Assembly: GCA_035943635.1 (NCBI GenBank)
Contig: DASZBX010000150.1
Coordinates: 1-34,737 of the forward strand
Direction: 5' to 3'
DNA: 34,737 bases
Source of the DNA: DASZBX01 sp035943635
Lineage (GTDB): Bacteria > Actinomycetota > Actinomycetes > Streptomycetales > Catenulisporaceae
Positions within the stretch are counted from its first letter, which is position 1. The number at the start of each line of letters is the position of its first letter. The notes below the pieces were generated by a model. It was not told the origin of the DNA and did not search any database. It saw only the letters and a program-made list of their open reading frames with translations. Position numbers and translations under genes: made by a program. Below, one piece after another: positions 9,508 to 17,394 of the stretch.

Positions 9508-9561
9508 CGGCGCGCCCGGCCCGGCCGCGGCCGCCTGACCGCCGCGGGCCGGCCGGCGCCG
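9508..9561. terminator. Imperfect GC-rich inverted repeat between convergent genes
   Basis: The gap between the stops of the PPTase (9496) and the halogenase (9567) is almost entirely G and C. CGGCGC...CCGCGG at 9508-9530 can pair imperfectly with CCGCGG...GCGCCG at 9542-9561. A bidirectional terminator is plausible, but there is no U-tract and the pairing has gaps. Confidence 0.35.
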
Positions 9562-9566
9562 TCCGC

Positions 9567-10913
9567 TCAGAACGCCGGGGCCAGGACCGGGGCGCGCAGC
9601 GTACCCAGGTAGGAGTGCCACAGGTGCGAGGGGTCCTGCTCGACCGCGGTCACGGTCTCGCGCATGATGCGCAGGACCTCCGGCTCCTCGTCGTCGTAGA
9701 GGTCGCCCTGCAGCAGCCGGAGGATGTCCAGCCGGTAGCGCGGGTCCTGCACGAACGTGGTGAACAGGATGTTCAGCCGGTAGTAGACCGAGATGAACTC
9801 GTACCAGTTGCGCACGCCGTTGCGGATCGTCTTCTCGTAGACGGCGAACCGGGCCTGGGAGAAGTCGTCGGCCTCGGCCGCCGCGACGATGTCCCGGCAG
9901 GCCAGCCGCGCGCTGTTGAGCGCGACGCTCACCCCGCTGGAGAAGATCGGGTCGACGAACCGGGCCGCGTCGCCGAGCAGCACGTACCGGTCCCCGCAGA
10001 TCTGCCGCATGGCGTAGCTGTAGTCGCCCTCGACCTTCAGCGGCGTCACCTGCTCGGTCTTCTTCAGCGCCGCGTGCAGGTCCGGGCGGCTCTCCAGGAA
10101 GCTCCAGAAGAACTTCTCCCGATCCGTGTTCGCCTCCGCGAACCGGTGCTTCTGGGTGACCACGCCGATGCTGGTGACGGTGTCGGTGATCGGGATCTGC
10201 CATACCCAGGTGTCGCTGATCGGCAGGAAGTGCACATAGATGTAGTCGACCTTCTCCGGGCTGTTGGCGACCGCGGACCGGTCCAAGCCGTCGAACCAGG
10301 CGTGGATGGCGTACTGGTCGAAGACCGGATCGGCCTCCTTCAGCCCGAGTTGGCGGCCGAGCATGGTCTGCCGGCCGGACGCGTCGATGATCATCCTGGC
10401 CGTGACGTCCACCTCGGCGGAACCCATCCGGCAGGTCAGGGTGACCTTGGCCGGGTCGTCGAAGTCCACCCGCGACGCGCGGACCCCCTGGAACACCTTG
10501 GCGCCCAGGCTCTCGGCGTGCTTGAGCAGGATCAGGTCGAACCGGCTGCGGTCGACGTGGAACGTGTAGTCCCGGTCGACACCCGGCTGGTCGCGCTCGC
10601 CGAACAGGATGTCGGCCACGCCGAGCTCGTGGGTGAGCAGGTCGGCCTGGTCGGCGGTGACGTTGCGGGCCTGGGAGGAGGTCCAGGCCGCGCCGTACTT
10701 GCGCGGGAAGCCGGCCGCCTCGATCTTGTCCATCGCCCCGATCTCCAGCAGCACCCTCGTGGTGGCCGGGACCAGGGACTCCCCGACGTGCGGCCGGGGG
10801 AAGTTCTCGCTCTCGAACACGGCCACGGACAGGCCGGCCTTGGCCAGGTACGCGGCGGCGCTGGAGCCGGCCGGCCCGCCGCCGACGATCACGACGTCGT
10901 AGTCGACACTCAT
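9567..10913 (-). CDS. FAD-dependent halogenase, probably acting on carrier-bound pyrrole
   Basis: A 448-residue flavin-dependent halogenase. It would use FADH2, O2 and chloride or bromide to halogenate an electron-rich ring. The dinucleotide-binding motif VGGGPAGSSAA is at residues 10-20. GFPRKYGA holds the Lys (Lys72) expected to form the haloamine or position HOCl. The hallmark WxWxIP motif reads WVWQIP at 236-241, and a GDAARFVDPIFSSG block is at 314-327. The length, the FSSG block and the gene context point to the pyrrole/phenol branch (PltA-like) rather than the longer tryptophan halogenases. The ATG overlaps the carrier-protein stop in an ATGA tetranucleotide, so it is the last gene of the Pro-to-halopyrrole operon. 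The choice of halide and the number of halogens added cannot be read from the sequence. No separate flavin reductase gene is present in the window. Confidence 0.93.
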   Translation of the reverse strand: MSVDYDVVIVGGGPAGSSAAAYLAKAGLSVAVFESENFPRPHVGESLVPATTRVLLEIGAMDKIEAAGFPRKYGAAWTSSQARNVTADQADLLTHELGVADILFGERDQPGVDRDYTFHVDRSRFDLILLKHAESLGAKVFQGVRASRVDFDDPAKVTLTCRMGSAEVDVTARMIIDASGRQTMLGRQLGLKEADPVFDQYAIHAWFDGLDRSAVANSPEKVDYIYVHFLPISDTWVWQIPITDTVTSIGVVTQKHRFAEANTDREKFFWSFLESRPDLHAALKKTEQVTPLKVEGDYSYAMRQICGDRYVLLGDAARFVDPIFSSGVSVALNSARLACRDIVAAAEADDFSQARFAVYEKTIRNGVRNWYEFISVYYRLNILFTTFVQDPRYRLDILRLLQGDLYDDEEPEVLRIMRETVTAVEQDPSHLWHSYLGTLRAPVLAPAF

Positions 10914-11185
10914 GAGACACCTTCCGGGGAAAGGACCATCAGGCTGCTGACGAGCTTGCCGATGGAGCTGATGTCGCGGAAATTGACCGCGTTGATGGAC
11001 GCGAGAGGTACGTCGACCTGCAACTGCTCGCGCAGGAAGTTCAGCAGCAGCGCGCTGTTCATCGAGTTGAGCACCTCCCACTCGAGCAGCGGGGTGGAGG
11101 TGGTGAGTTCTCCTCGCGGGTCCCCGTCCAGGAAACTCTTGCTGATGAAGGCCGTGATCCGTGCGGTGACCTCGTCGGTGGTCAT
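10910..11185 (-). CDS. Free-standing prolyl/pyrrolyl carrier protein
   Basis: A 91-residue acyl/peptidyl carrier protein. The phosphopantetheine site is in EVLNSMNSALLL, with Ser41; the usual Asp before the Ser is Asn here. It overlaps its upstream gene (proline adenylase) and its downstream gene (halogenase) by ATGA, so the three are translationally coupled. Its expected role is to hold L-proline as a thioester while it is oxidised to pyrrole-2-carboxyl and halogenated, and then to pass it to KS1 of the modular PKS. That role comes from gene order and from the PltL/CloN5-type family. It carries no fused catalytic domain. Confidence 0.88.
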   Translation of the reverse strand: MTTDEVTARITAFISKSFLDGDPRGELTTSTPLLEWEVLNSMNSALLLNFLREQLQVDVPLASINAVNFRDISSIGKLVSSLMVLSPEGVS

Positions 11186-12708
11186 GGCGCCGCCCCTATT
11201 CGTTGGGAGGTGGTTGTCTCTGGTCCGGTCGGTGCAACGCCCGTGCCGGGTCCGCTCGCGCGGGCGGCCAGCACGGGCCGGTCGATCTTGCCGTTGGCGG
11301 TGCGGGGCAGCGCGGACAGGATCCGCACCTCGTCCGCCACCATGTAGCGCGGGAGGTTCTCGGACAGGTGCCGGCGCAGGTCCAGCACGCCGAGGCCGCG
11401 GCCGTCGCGCGGGGCCACGAACACCACCAGGCGGGTGTCCACGCCCTCGCCCACGGCCACCGCAGCGGCGTCCGCGACGTCCGGGTGGTTCTCCAGCGTC
11501 GCCTCGACCTCGCCGAGCTCGACCCGGTGGCCGCGGATCTTGACCATCTGGTCGCACCGCCCGAGGTAGTCGAAGCCGCCGCCGGGCAGAACCCGGACCA
11601 GGTCGCCGGTGCGGTAGGGGCCGACCTGCGGCGCAAGGCCCCAGTAGCCGGCCATCACCGTCGGGCCGTCCACCACGAGTTCGCCCTGCTCGCCCTCGGC
11701 CGCGGCCGCGCCGTCGTCGCGCACGGCCCACACCCGGTCGCCGGAGGCCGCGGTCCCGATCGGCACCGGCCGGTCCCGGCCGAGGTCGGCCTGGACGACC
11801 TCGTGGTACGTGCACACGTTGGTCTCGGTCGGCCCGTAGAGGTTCATCATCCGGGCGCCGGTCCAGCCGGCCAGGTCGCGCAACTGGCCGATGGGGAACG
11901 GCTCGCCCGCGAACAGCACCGTGTGCAGCGCCGCCGGCGCCGGGCGGTCCAGGAGCCCGCCGTGGCGCATCATCAGCGCGAGGACGGAGGGCACCGAGTA
12001 CCAGATGCTGATCTGCTGGAGGTGCAGGAACTCGACCAGCTGCATCGGCGCGAAGGACAGTTCCGGCGGGATCAGGTGCACCGACGCCCCGGCGCGGAAC
12101 GCCACGTAGAGGTCGAGCACGGACAGGTCGAAGGTGAACGGCGCGTGGTTGGCGAACCGGTCCCCGGGGGCCGGTTCGAGCAGGTCGTGGGCCCAGTCGA
12201 CGAACGCCAGCGCGTTGCGGTGGGTCAGGCAGACGCCCTTGGGCGTCCCGGTCGACCCGGAGGTGTACAGGATGTACGCCAGGTCGTCGGGTGCCGTGGC
12301 CGTGGCGAGGGCCGGCGCCGGTTCGTAGGGGCCGCCGAGCGTTTCGCAGGCGGTGCCCGGGCCCAGTTCGGCGCTGATCCGCGCGAGCCGGGCCGGGTCG
12401 GTCAGCACGGCGCGCGCCGAGCAGTCCCGGGCGATCGTCGCGGCCCGGACCGCCGGGCTGCCGGCGTCGACGGGCACGTAGGCCGCGCCGAGCCGCAGGA
12501 CCGCCTGCATCGCGGCGACCGTCGCAGGGGTCTTGCCCGCCCACAGGACGACCCGGTCCCCGGGCCGGACGCCCCGGCCCGCGAGCCGGGCGGCGAGCGC
12601 GTCGGCCATCGCGTCCAGTTCGCCGTAGCTCACGGACCCGGTCGGCCCGCTCACGGCCGGCGCGCCGGGCCGGGCCGCGGCGGCGGCGGTGACGAGTCGG
12701 TGCAGCAT
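11182..12708 (-). CDS. L-proline adenylating enzyme (prolyl-AMP ligase) for pyrrole formation
   Basis: A 508-residue stand-alone NRPS adenylation enzyme without condensation or carrier domains. Core motifs include YTSGSTGTPKG (148-158), NLYGPTET (289-296), YRTGD and the C-terminal NGKIDR. The specificity positions read D194, L195, L198, Y237, L265, A267, L290, V298, C299 plus the terminal Lys, i.e. DLLYLALVCK. From memory this matches the code of discrete proline-activating enzymes of pyrrole pathways such as PltF, and it is close to the RedM and CloN4 type. It would make prolyl-AMP and load the free carrier encoded directly downstream. Its ATG overlaps the preceding dehydrogenase stop (TGATG), and its stop overlaps the carrier start (ATGA). 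Confidence 0.93.
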   Translation of the reverse strand: MLHRLVTAAAAARPGAPAVSGPTGSVSYGELDAMADALAARLAGRGVRPGDRVVLWAGKTPATVAAMQAVLRLGAAYVPVDAGSPAVRAATIARDCSARAVLTDPARLARISAELGPGTACETLGGPYEPAPALATATAPDDLAYILYTSGSTGTPKGVCLTHRNALAFVDWAHDLLEPAPGDRFANHAPFTFDLSVLDLYVAFRAGASVHLIPPELSFAPMQLVEFLHLQQISIWYSVPSVLALMMRHGGLLDRPAPAALHTVLFAGEPFPIGQLRDLAGWTGARMMNLYGPTETNVCTYHEVVQADLGRDRPVPIGTAASGDRVWAVRDDGAAAAEGEQGELVVDGPTVMAGYWGLAPQVGPYRTGDLVRVLPGGGFDYLGRCDQMVKIRGHRVELGEVEATLENHPDVADAAAVAVGEGVDTRLVVFVAPRDGRGLGVLDLRRHLSENLPRYMVADEVRILSALPRTANGKIDRPVLAARASGPGTGVAPTGPETTTSQRIGAAP

Positions 12709-13844
12709 CACAGCCCGGCCTCCCGTGCGATCAGGTTCAGCTGGATCTCGGTCGTGCCGGAGAAGATGGTGGTGGGCAGGCAGTCGCGCAGCTGCTCCTC
12801 GGCCCCGGAGCCGGCCAGGTACCCGGCCGAGCCGAACAGCTGCACCGCGTCGAGGCTGTTGGCGACCGCGGCCTCGGACACCGCGGTCTTCGCCATGGCG
12901 ATCGCGCCGACGTCGGTGCGTCCCTGGTCCAGCTGCCAGCACGCCCGGTACAGCAGCAGGCGCGCTCCCTCCAGCCGCAGCCGCATGCGGGCGATCCGGT
13001 GCGAGACGGCCTGGAAATCGGCGATCCGGCGCCCGAACTGGCGCCGGCTGACCGCCCGGCTCACGCACTCGTCCAGCTGCCGTTCCATCAGCCCGAGGTA
13101 GCCGGCGAACAGGCAGCCGCGCTCCCACGCCATGGAGTGCTGGAAAATCGCCCCGCCGGCGCCCTCGGCGCCGAGCAGGTATCCGGCCGGGACGAGGCAG
13201 TCCTCGAACCGCACCCGCGCGGCCGGGCAGCCGGCCAGGCCCGTCTTGGCCAGCACCGGGCCGACCACCACGCCGTCGAGCCCGCGCGGCACGGCGAACG
13301 CCGAGACGCCCAGGAACCCGGCGGCCGGATCCGTGACCGCGTAGGCCACGAACACGTCCGCGATCGGGGCGTTGCTCACGAACGACTTCTCCCCCCGCAG
13401 GAGGTAGCCCTCGCCCGAACGGGTGGCGGTGGTCTTGATCCGCCCGACGTCCGAACCGGCCTCGTCCTCGGTCATCGCGTTGCCGGCGACCAGGTCGCCC
13501 GAGGCCATGCCCGCCAGCAGCAGGGCGGCCTGGGCCGTCCCGAACCGCGCGATCGGCACGGCGCAGGAGAGCAGATGCGCCGCGACCCCGAACACCAGGC
13601 CCATGTTCGAGCAGGATTGGCCGAACGCCTCCAGGGCCAGGGCCGTGTCCAACGCCCCGAGGCCGGCGCCGCCGTGCTGCTCGGGCAGGCACAGCCCGGT
13701 CAGGCCGATGCCGGCCGCGTCCTTCCAGGCCGAGCGGGTCAGATCCGGGCCGCTGCCCGTCTGGTGCCCGGCGAACCGCTCGGCGACGGCCGCGCCGAGG
13801 CCGGCCTGCCGCTCCCGCTGATCCGGGGTCAGCTCGAAATCCAT
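12708..13844 (-). CDS. Prolyl-carrier dehydrogenase (acyl-CoA dehydrogenase family)
   Basis: A 378-residue flavoprotein of the acyl-CoA dehydrogenase fold. It shows TEDEAGSD (125-132), a GEKSFVSNA flavin-site segment (from 151) and RRQFGRRI in the C-terminal helical domain. The usual YEGT near the C-terminus is FSGT. A Glu in MAWERG (Glu241) sits where isovaleryl-type enzymes have their base. As first gene of the proline adenylase/carrier/halogenase operon it is best read as the enzyme that oxidises prolyl-S-carrier by four electrons to pyrrolyl-2-carboxyl-S-carrier, as PltE and RedW do (family knowledge). The start at 13844 gives the normal family N-terminus (MDFELTPDQR), though its ribosome-binding site is weak. 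Confidence 0.9.
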   Translation of the reverse strand: MDFELTPDQRERQAGLGAAVAERFAGHQTGSGPDLTRSAWKDAAGIGLTGLCLPEQHGGAGLGALDTALALEAFGQSCSNMGLVFGVAAHLLSCAVPIARFGTAQAALLLAGMASGDLVAGNAMTEDEAGSDVGRIKTTATRSGEGYLLRGEKSFVSNAPIADVFVAYAVTDPAAGFLGVSAFAVPRGLDGVVVGPVLAKTGLAGCPAARVRFEDCLVPAGYLLGAEGAGGAIFQHSMAWERGCLFAGYLGLMERQLDECVSRAVSRRQFGRRIADFQAVSHRIARMRLRLEGARLLLYRACWQLDQGRTDVGAIAMAKTAVSEAAVANSLDAVQLFGSAGYLAGSGAEEQLRDCLPTTIFSGTTEIQLNLIAREAGL

Positions 13845-14020
13845 CAGTCGTCGTCCGGGGTGTCGTCGAATGCTGTCACGTCAGTCCCGCCTCGGTGGTG
13901 GTTGCTTGAAAATGACGGTGCCGCGGTATTCGATGAATCAGCCCGCCGCCCTCGGCAACATTAGATTCCGGGCCGAGTGAATACGCACCCTTACCGTACC
14001 CTTAAACCGGTGAAACGCGG

Positions 14021-14039
14021 ATAGGGGAGTACTAGGGGT
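14021..14039 (-). promoter_or_regulatory. CCCCTA direct-repeat motif upstream of the pyrrole operon
   Basis: On the minus strand this reads ACCCCTA-GT-ACTCCCCTAT, two CCCCTA units one helical turn (11 bp) apart, pointing toward the dehydrogenase gene. A copy differing at two central bases lies at 14963-14981 before the fused acyl-CoA dehydrogenase. A -10-like TACGGT lies downstream at 13993-13998. The 11-bp direct-repeat spacing recalls SARP-type binding sites, but the cognate regulator is not in the window. Confidence 0.6.
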
Positions 14040-14044
14040 TATAT

Positions 14045-14072
14045 TCCGGACGCATTAAATGTAATGTCCGGA
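14045..14072. promoter_or_regulatory. Inverted repeat TCCGGAC-N14-GTCCGGA
   Basis: Perfect 7-bp arms flank an AT-rich centre, just upstream of the CCCCTA motif and 31 bp beyond the thioesterase stop. The long loop argues against a terminator, so an operator for the pyrrole operon is more likely. The whole 13845-14102 gap is AT-richer than the coding DNA around it, as promoters often are. Confidence 0.4.
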
Positions 14073-14102
14073 CAAGAGCTGCGAGCCGATTCCGAACAGG
14101 TC

Positions 14103-14882
14103 CTAACGCCCGGGGACGGCCGGTGCCGGCTCGCGCCGGCCGCCGCGCAGCACGGAGGAGACCACCTCGAGCACTCCGTCCCGGCACTCCTCCAGGTAGA
14201 AGTGCCCGCCCGGGAAGACCCTCAGGTCGAACCGGCCGAGGGTGTGCCCGGACCAGGCCGCCGCGTCGTCGACGGCGGCCTTCGGGTCGCTGTCGCCGAC
14301 CAGTGCGGTGATGTCGCACGGCAGCGGCGGCGCGGAGTCGAACCGGTAGGTCTCGATCGCCGTGTAGTCGGCCCGGATCGTCGGCAGGAAGTGCGCGAGC
14401 AGGTCCGGGTCCGCCAGGACCCGCGGGTCCGTCCCGCCCAGCGCGCGCATCTCCGCGACCAGCGCGGCCGTGCTCGCCAGGTGCAGGTTCTCCGTCCTGA
14501 CCAGCGAGGGCGCCCGCCGGCCGGAGACGAACAGGTGGGCCGGCCCGACCCCCTGGTCCCGGACGATCCGGGCCGCCACCTCGAAGGCGAGGATCGCGCC
14601 CATGCTGTGGCCGAAGAACGCGTACGGCTCGTCCGGCAGCGGCCGCAGCGCCGCGTGGATCCGGTCGGCCAGGTCCGGGATGGCCCGTGCGCAGGGTTCG
14701 CGGGCCCGGTCCTGGCGCCCGGGGTACTGCACGGCCAGCACCTCGACGTCCTGGGGCAGCGACCTGGCCCAGGGCAGGAAGTAGCTCGCGGACCCGCCGG
14801 CGTGCGGGAAGCAGAACAGCCGCACGCCGTCGGGCGCCGGGCGATAGACGCGGACCCAGCTTTCACCGTCGGTAATTCCCAC
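14103..14882 (-). CDS. Type II (editing) thioesterase
   Basis: A 259-residue alpha/beta hydrolase. Motifs are the PHAGG oxyanion segment (26-30), the nucleophile elbow GHSMGA with Ser93, the acid loop VGDSDP (Asp199) and GGHFYL with His227. This is the pattern of stand-alone type II thioesterases, which remove wrong or stalled acyl groups from carrier-protein arms in PKS/NRPS pathways. The start is a GTG at 14882 with GGAAGG upstream. It is separated from the pyrrole operon by 258 bp containing regulatory repeats, and it is transcribed divergently from the fused acyl-CoA dehydrogenase. No fused release thioesterase is visible in the window, so a release role is formally possible but less likely. 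Confidence 0.92.
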   Translation of the reverse strand: MGITDGESWVRVYRPAPDGVRLFCFPHAGGSASYFLPWARSLPQDVEVLAVQYPGRQDRAREPCARAIPDLADRIHAALRPLPDEPYAFFGHSMGAILAFEVAARIVRDQGVGPAHLFVSGRRAPSLVRTENLHLASTAALVAEMRALGGTDPRVLADPDLLAHFLPTIRADYTAIETYRFDSAPPLPCDITALVGDSDPKAAVDDAAAWSGHTLGRFDLRVFPGGHFYLEECRDGVLEVVSSVLRGGRREPAPAVPGR

Positions 14883-15068
14883 CGTAATAGCCTTCCCTCA
14901 CCCGTCATAAAAAGGCGAATTCCCCGCCGGCTCCGATCATAGCCACCGGGTTAATTCCCCGGACCCCTATCACTCCCCTATTCCCGGAACCCCGGTCCGC
15001 CCGGCCCGCCGCCGTCATTATGCTCGCATTCATCGGCACGACGGCGGACACGCGGGCGGGACGGGCGA
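14883..15068. promoter_or_regulatory. Divergent promoter region, thioesterase / fused dehydrogenase
   Basis: A 186-bp AT-richer gap between divergent starts. It holds the second CCCCTA motif (14963-14981) and, 37 bp further on, a -10-like TATGCT at 15019-15024 facing the dehydrogenase. I could not assign a clear promoter for the thioesterase. Confidence 0.5.
14963..14981 (+). promoter_or_regulatory. CCCCTA direct-repeat motif upstream of the fused dehydrogenase
   Basis: ACCCCTA-TC-ACTCCCCTAT, matching the site at 14021-14039 in 17 of 19 positions and oriented the same way relative to its downstream gene. The two CCCCTA units are exactly 11 bp apart. This suggests that one DNA-binding protein controls both the pyrrole operon and this gene. 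Confidence 0.6.
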
Positions 15069-17153
15069 ATGCTCACTACAGACGAATTCACCGAGCTGCT
15101 GACCCGGCAGTGGCGGTTTCCGGACCAGGCCGACGAGGCCGCGCTGGCCCGGTTGTGGCGGCTGGCGGCGGACCCGGGCCGGTGCGGCCCGGCCGCCGTG
15201 GCCGACGCGGTCGCGCTGGCCCGCGCCGCCGGGGCGGGCGCCTGCCCGCTGCCCGTGATGGACGGCTTCGTGGCCGCGGAGCTGCTGGCGAAGGTTCCCG
15301 AGCTCGCTGACGGCGTCGCCGCCGGGGACGTCCGGATCCTGGTGGGCGCCGGGGACTTCGCGACCGAGGCGCTGGCGTGGGCCGAGGCCGGGGCGGCGGC
15401 CACCCACGTCCTGGTCCTTCCGCCCGCGGGCGGGGCCGCGATGGTGCGGCCGGTGGAGTTCGCCGTTCCGCTGCCCGGGTTGGCCCGGCCCGCGTGGGCC
15501 CGGCTGCACCTGGGCGCCGCCCACGCCGTCGCCGACGTCGCCCCGGAGCAGGCGGACCGGGCGCTGTCGCTGCTCCGGCTGGGTCTGGCGGCGCGGGCGA
15601 TGGGCGCCGCGCGGCGCACCCACGAGCAGTCCGTGGCCCACGCCAAGGTCCGCCGGCAGTTCGGCCGGGCGATCGGCGGGTTCGGCGCGGTCCAGCAGCG
15701 CACCGCGACCCGCGAGATCGACCTCGTCGCCGGCGAGCTCCTGATCGAGGACGCCGTCCGCCGGCACGACCGGGACGCACCGGACCGGTTCCTGGCCACG
15801 GAGCTCGCGGTGGCCCACGCGGCCGCCGTCGCGCCGCTGATCCAGACCAGCGCCCACCACACCCTCGGCGCGCCCGGGTACTTCGAGGAGCACGACGCGC
15901 CCTGGCTCTTCCGCCGGGTGCACGCCGACATCGCCCTGCTGGCGTCCGTTCCCGCGCCGCGCGGCACGGCCGCCGACATCCTGGTCGGCTCCGGCGGCGG
16001 CCTGCCCGAACCGGACCGCACCGCGCAGGCCGAGCGGATGCGGGACCAGGTCCGCGCCCTGAGCCGCGAGCACGGCACCCGGGCCCGGCAGATCGGCCGG
16101 GAGGACGACCCGGCCCTGGTGGCGCGGATGGCCGGGCGGGAGTGGTTCGCCCTGGGCTGGCCCGGTGCCGACGGCGGCCGCGAGGCCGGCATCGACGAGC
16201 AGCTCGCGTTGCAGGGCGAGATCGCGTACCACCAGCTGCGGGCCGCCAACGCGATGGCCGCCGTCTCGGTGGTCGGCGCTCCCCTGGTCGCGTACGGGAC
16301 GGCTGAGCAGAAGGCGGCGTACCTGCCCCGGATCAAGGCCGGGGAGCTGACCTTCTGCCTGGGCCTGAGCGAACCGGAGGCGGGCTCCGACCTCGCGGCG
16401 CTGACCACGACCGCGGTCCGGGACGGCGACGGCTGGGTGATCGACGGGACGAAGTCCTGGATCGGCAACGCCCACGCGGCGCAGTACATCTGGCTGGCCG
16501 TGCGCACCGACCCGGCCGCCAGGCCGCCGATCGCCGGCATCAGCGTGTTCATGGTCCCGATGGACACACCCGGGATCAGCACGCGCCGGCACCGGGCGTT
16601 GTCCGGGCAGATCTGCTGCACGGTCGGTTTCGACCGGGTCCGGGTGGGCGATCAGGCGCTGGTCGGCCCGGTCGACCGCGGCTGGCAGGTCATCGCGCAC
16701 ACGCTCACCGGCGAACGGCTGCTGCTGGCCGGCGAGCTGGCCGGGCTCTCGCACCGGCAGTTCGACGAGCTGCTGGCGGCCGTCCGGGCCGACCCGGTCG
16801 GCACCGTCGGCGCGGCCGGATCGGCCGGGCGGGCGCAGCTGACCGACCTGGCCCGGCAGGTGCAGGCGGTGACCGTGCTGCTGGCCGAGGCGGCCCGCAA
16901 GGCCGGTTCCGGCCCCGCGCACAGCGCGCGCCTGGCCGCGGCCGAGGCCGGCGTGCTGGCCGCGGAGACCGCGGACCGGCTCAGCCGCGACGCTCTGCAG
17001 ATCCTGGGCCCCGCGGCGGCCCTGAGCACACCCGACGCCCCCGGCGCGGGCATCTTCGAGATGGGTCTGCGCCTGTCCGTGCTCGCCTTCCTCGGCGGCG
17101 GCACCAACGACGTGCAGCGCGGGCTGATCGCCCGCGGCCTCGGCCTGAACTGA
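15069..17153 (+). CDS. Fused two-domain acyl-CoA dehydrogenase
   Basis: 694 residues made of two acyl-CoA-dehydrogenase halves. The first (~1-310) is shortened and lacks a recognisable N-terminal/beta flavin segment, but it keeps the RRQFGRAIGGFGAVQQ helical signature. The second (~320-694) is complete, with SEPEAGSDLA, a DGTKSWIGNA flavin segment, Glu549 in TGERLLLAGE at the base position of isovaleryl-type enzymes, and GGGTNDVQRGLIA near the end. The layout resembles mycobacterial FadE34-type fusions, where one half is catalytic and the other structural (family knowledge). Here it would introduce an alpha,beta double bond into a CoA- or carrier-bound acyl group. The substrate is unknown; the methyl-branched chain or an aminoacyl thioester of this cluster are candidates. 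Transcription is divergent from the thioesterase, and its promoter shares a motif with the pyrrole operon. Confidence 0.88.
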   Translation: MLTTDEFTELLTRQWRFPDQADEAALARLWRLAADPGRCGPAAVADAVALARAAGAGACPLPVMDGFVAAELLAKVPELADGVAAGDVRILVGAGDFATEALAWAEAGAAATHVLVLPPAGGAAMVRPVEFAVPLPGLARPAWARLHLGAAHAVADVAPEQADRALSLLRLGLAARAMGAARRTHEQSVAHAKVRRQFGRAIGGFGAVQQRTATREIDLVAGELLIEDAVRRHDRDAPDRFLATELAVAHAAAVAPLIQTSAHHTLGAPGYFEEHDAPWLFRRVHADIALLASVPAPRGTAADILVGSGGGLPEPDRTAQAERMRDQVRALSREHGTRARQIGREDDPALVARMAGREWFALGWPGADGGREAGIDEQLALQGEIAYHQLRAANAMAAVSVVGAPLVAYGTAEQKAAYLPRIKAGELTFCLGLSEPEAGSDLAALTTTAVRDGDGWVIDGTKSWIGNAHAAQYIWLAVRTDPAARPPIAGISVFMVPMDTPGISTRRHRALSGQICCTVGFDRVRVGDQALVGPVDRGWQVIAHTLTGERLLLAGELAGLSHRQFDELLAAVRADPVGTVGAAGSAGRAQLTDLARQVQAVTVLLAEAARKAGSGPAHSARLAAAEAGVLAAETADRLSRDALQILGPAAALSTPDAPGAGIFEMGLRLSVLAFLGGGTNDVQRGLIARGLGLN

Positions 17154-17156
17154 TCC

Positions 17157-17176
17157 GCGGCCGCCGCGGCGGCCGC
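17157..17176. terminator. 20-bp perfect palindrome after the dehydrogenase stop
   Basis: A perfectly self-complementary GC-only palindrome (NotI-like core units on both sides of CCGCGG) begins 4 bp after the TGA at 17151-17153. It can form a cruciform or a stem with a minimal loop. A terminator role is plausible, but there is no U-tract. Confidence 0.45.
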
Positions 17177-17338
17177 TGGCGCCTGGGCTGCTGACCGCGC
17201 CCACGGCCCGGCCGAACTGCGCCCGGGCGGCCGCCGCGGACACCGGGGCTGCTGACCGCTTCGGCGCCGTCTGCCCGGCCGCCGCCGCTGCCGCACCGAG
17301 CACCGCGACCGCGGGGCGGACCGGCGCGAAAACCAGAC

Positions 17339-17380
17339 GCCCCGGCGGCGCTTCCGGGATGACCGGGGCGCCGCCGGGGC
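17339..17380. terminator. 13-bp stem-loop after the exporter gene
   Basis: The arms at 17339-17351 and 17368-17380 are perfectly complementary, with a 16-nt loop. The hairpin lies 15 bp beyond the MMPL exporter stop at 17395 and between two convergent genes, as expected for an actinomycete hairpin terminator lacking a U-tract. Confidence 0.65.
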
Positions 17381-17394
17381 CTTGCCGTCCGGGG

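Noticed and set aside
10914..11081. A longer halogenase N-terminus reaching back to 11081
   Set aside because: The extension runs through the carrier-protein gene in another frame. The ATGA overlap at 10910-10913 and the flavin-binding motif right after Met support the shorter protein.
13845..14102. A small gene between the prolyl dehydrogenase and the thioesterase
   Set aside because: The DNA is AT-richer than the flanking genes, contains repeats and promoter-like elements, and has no open frame with a ribosome-binding site.
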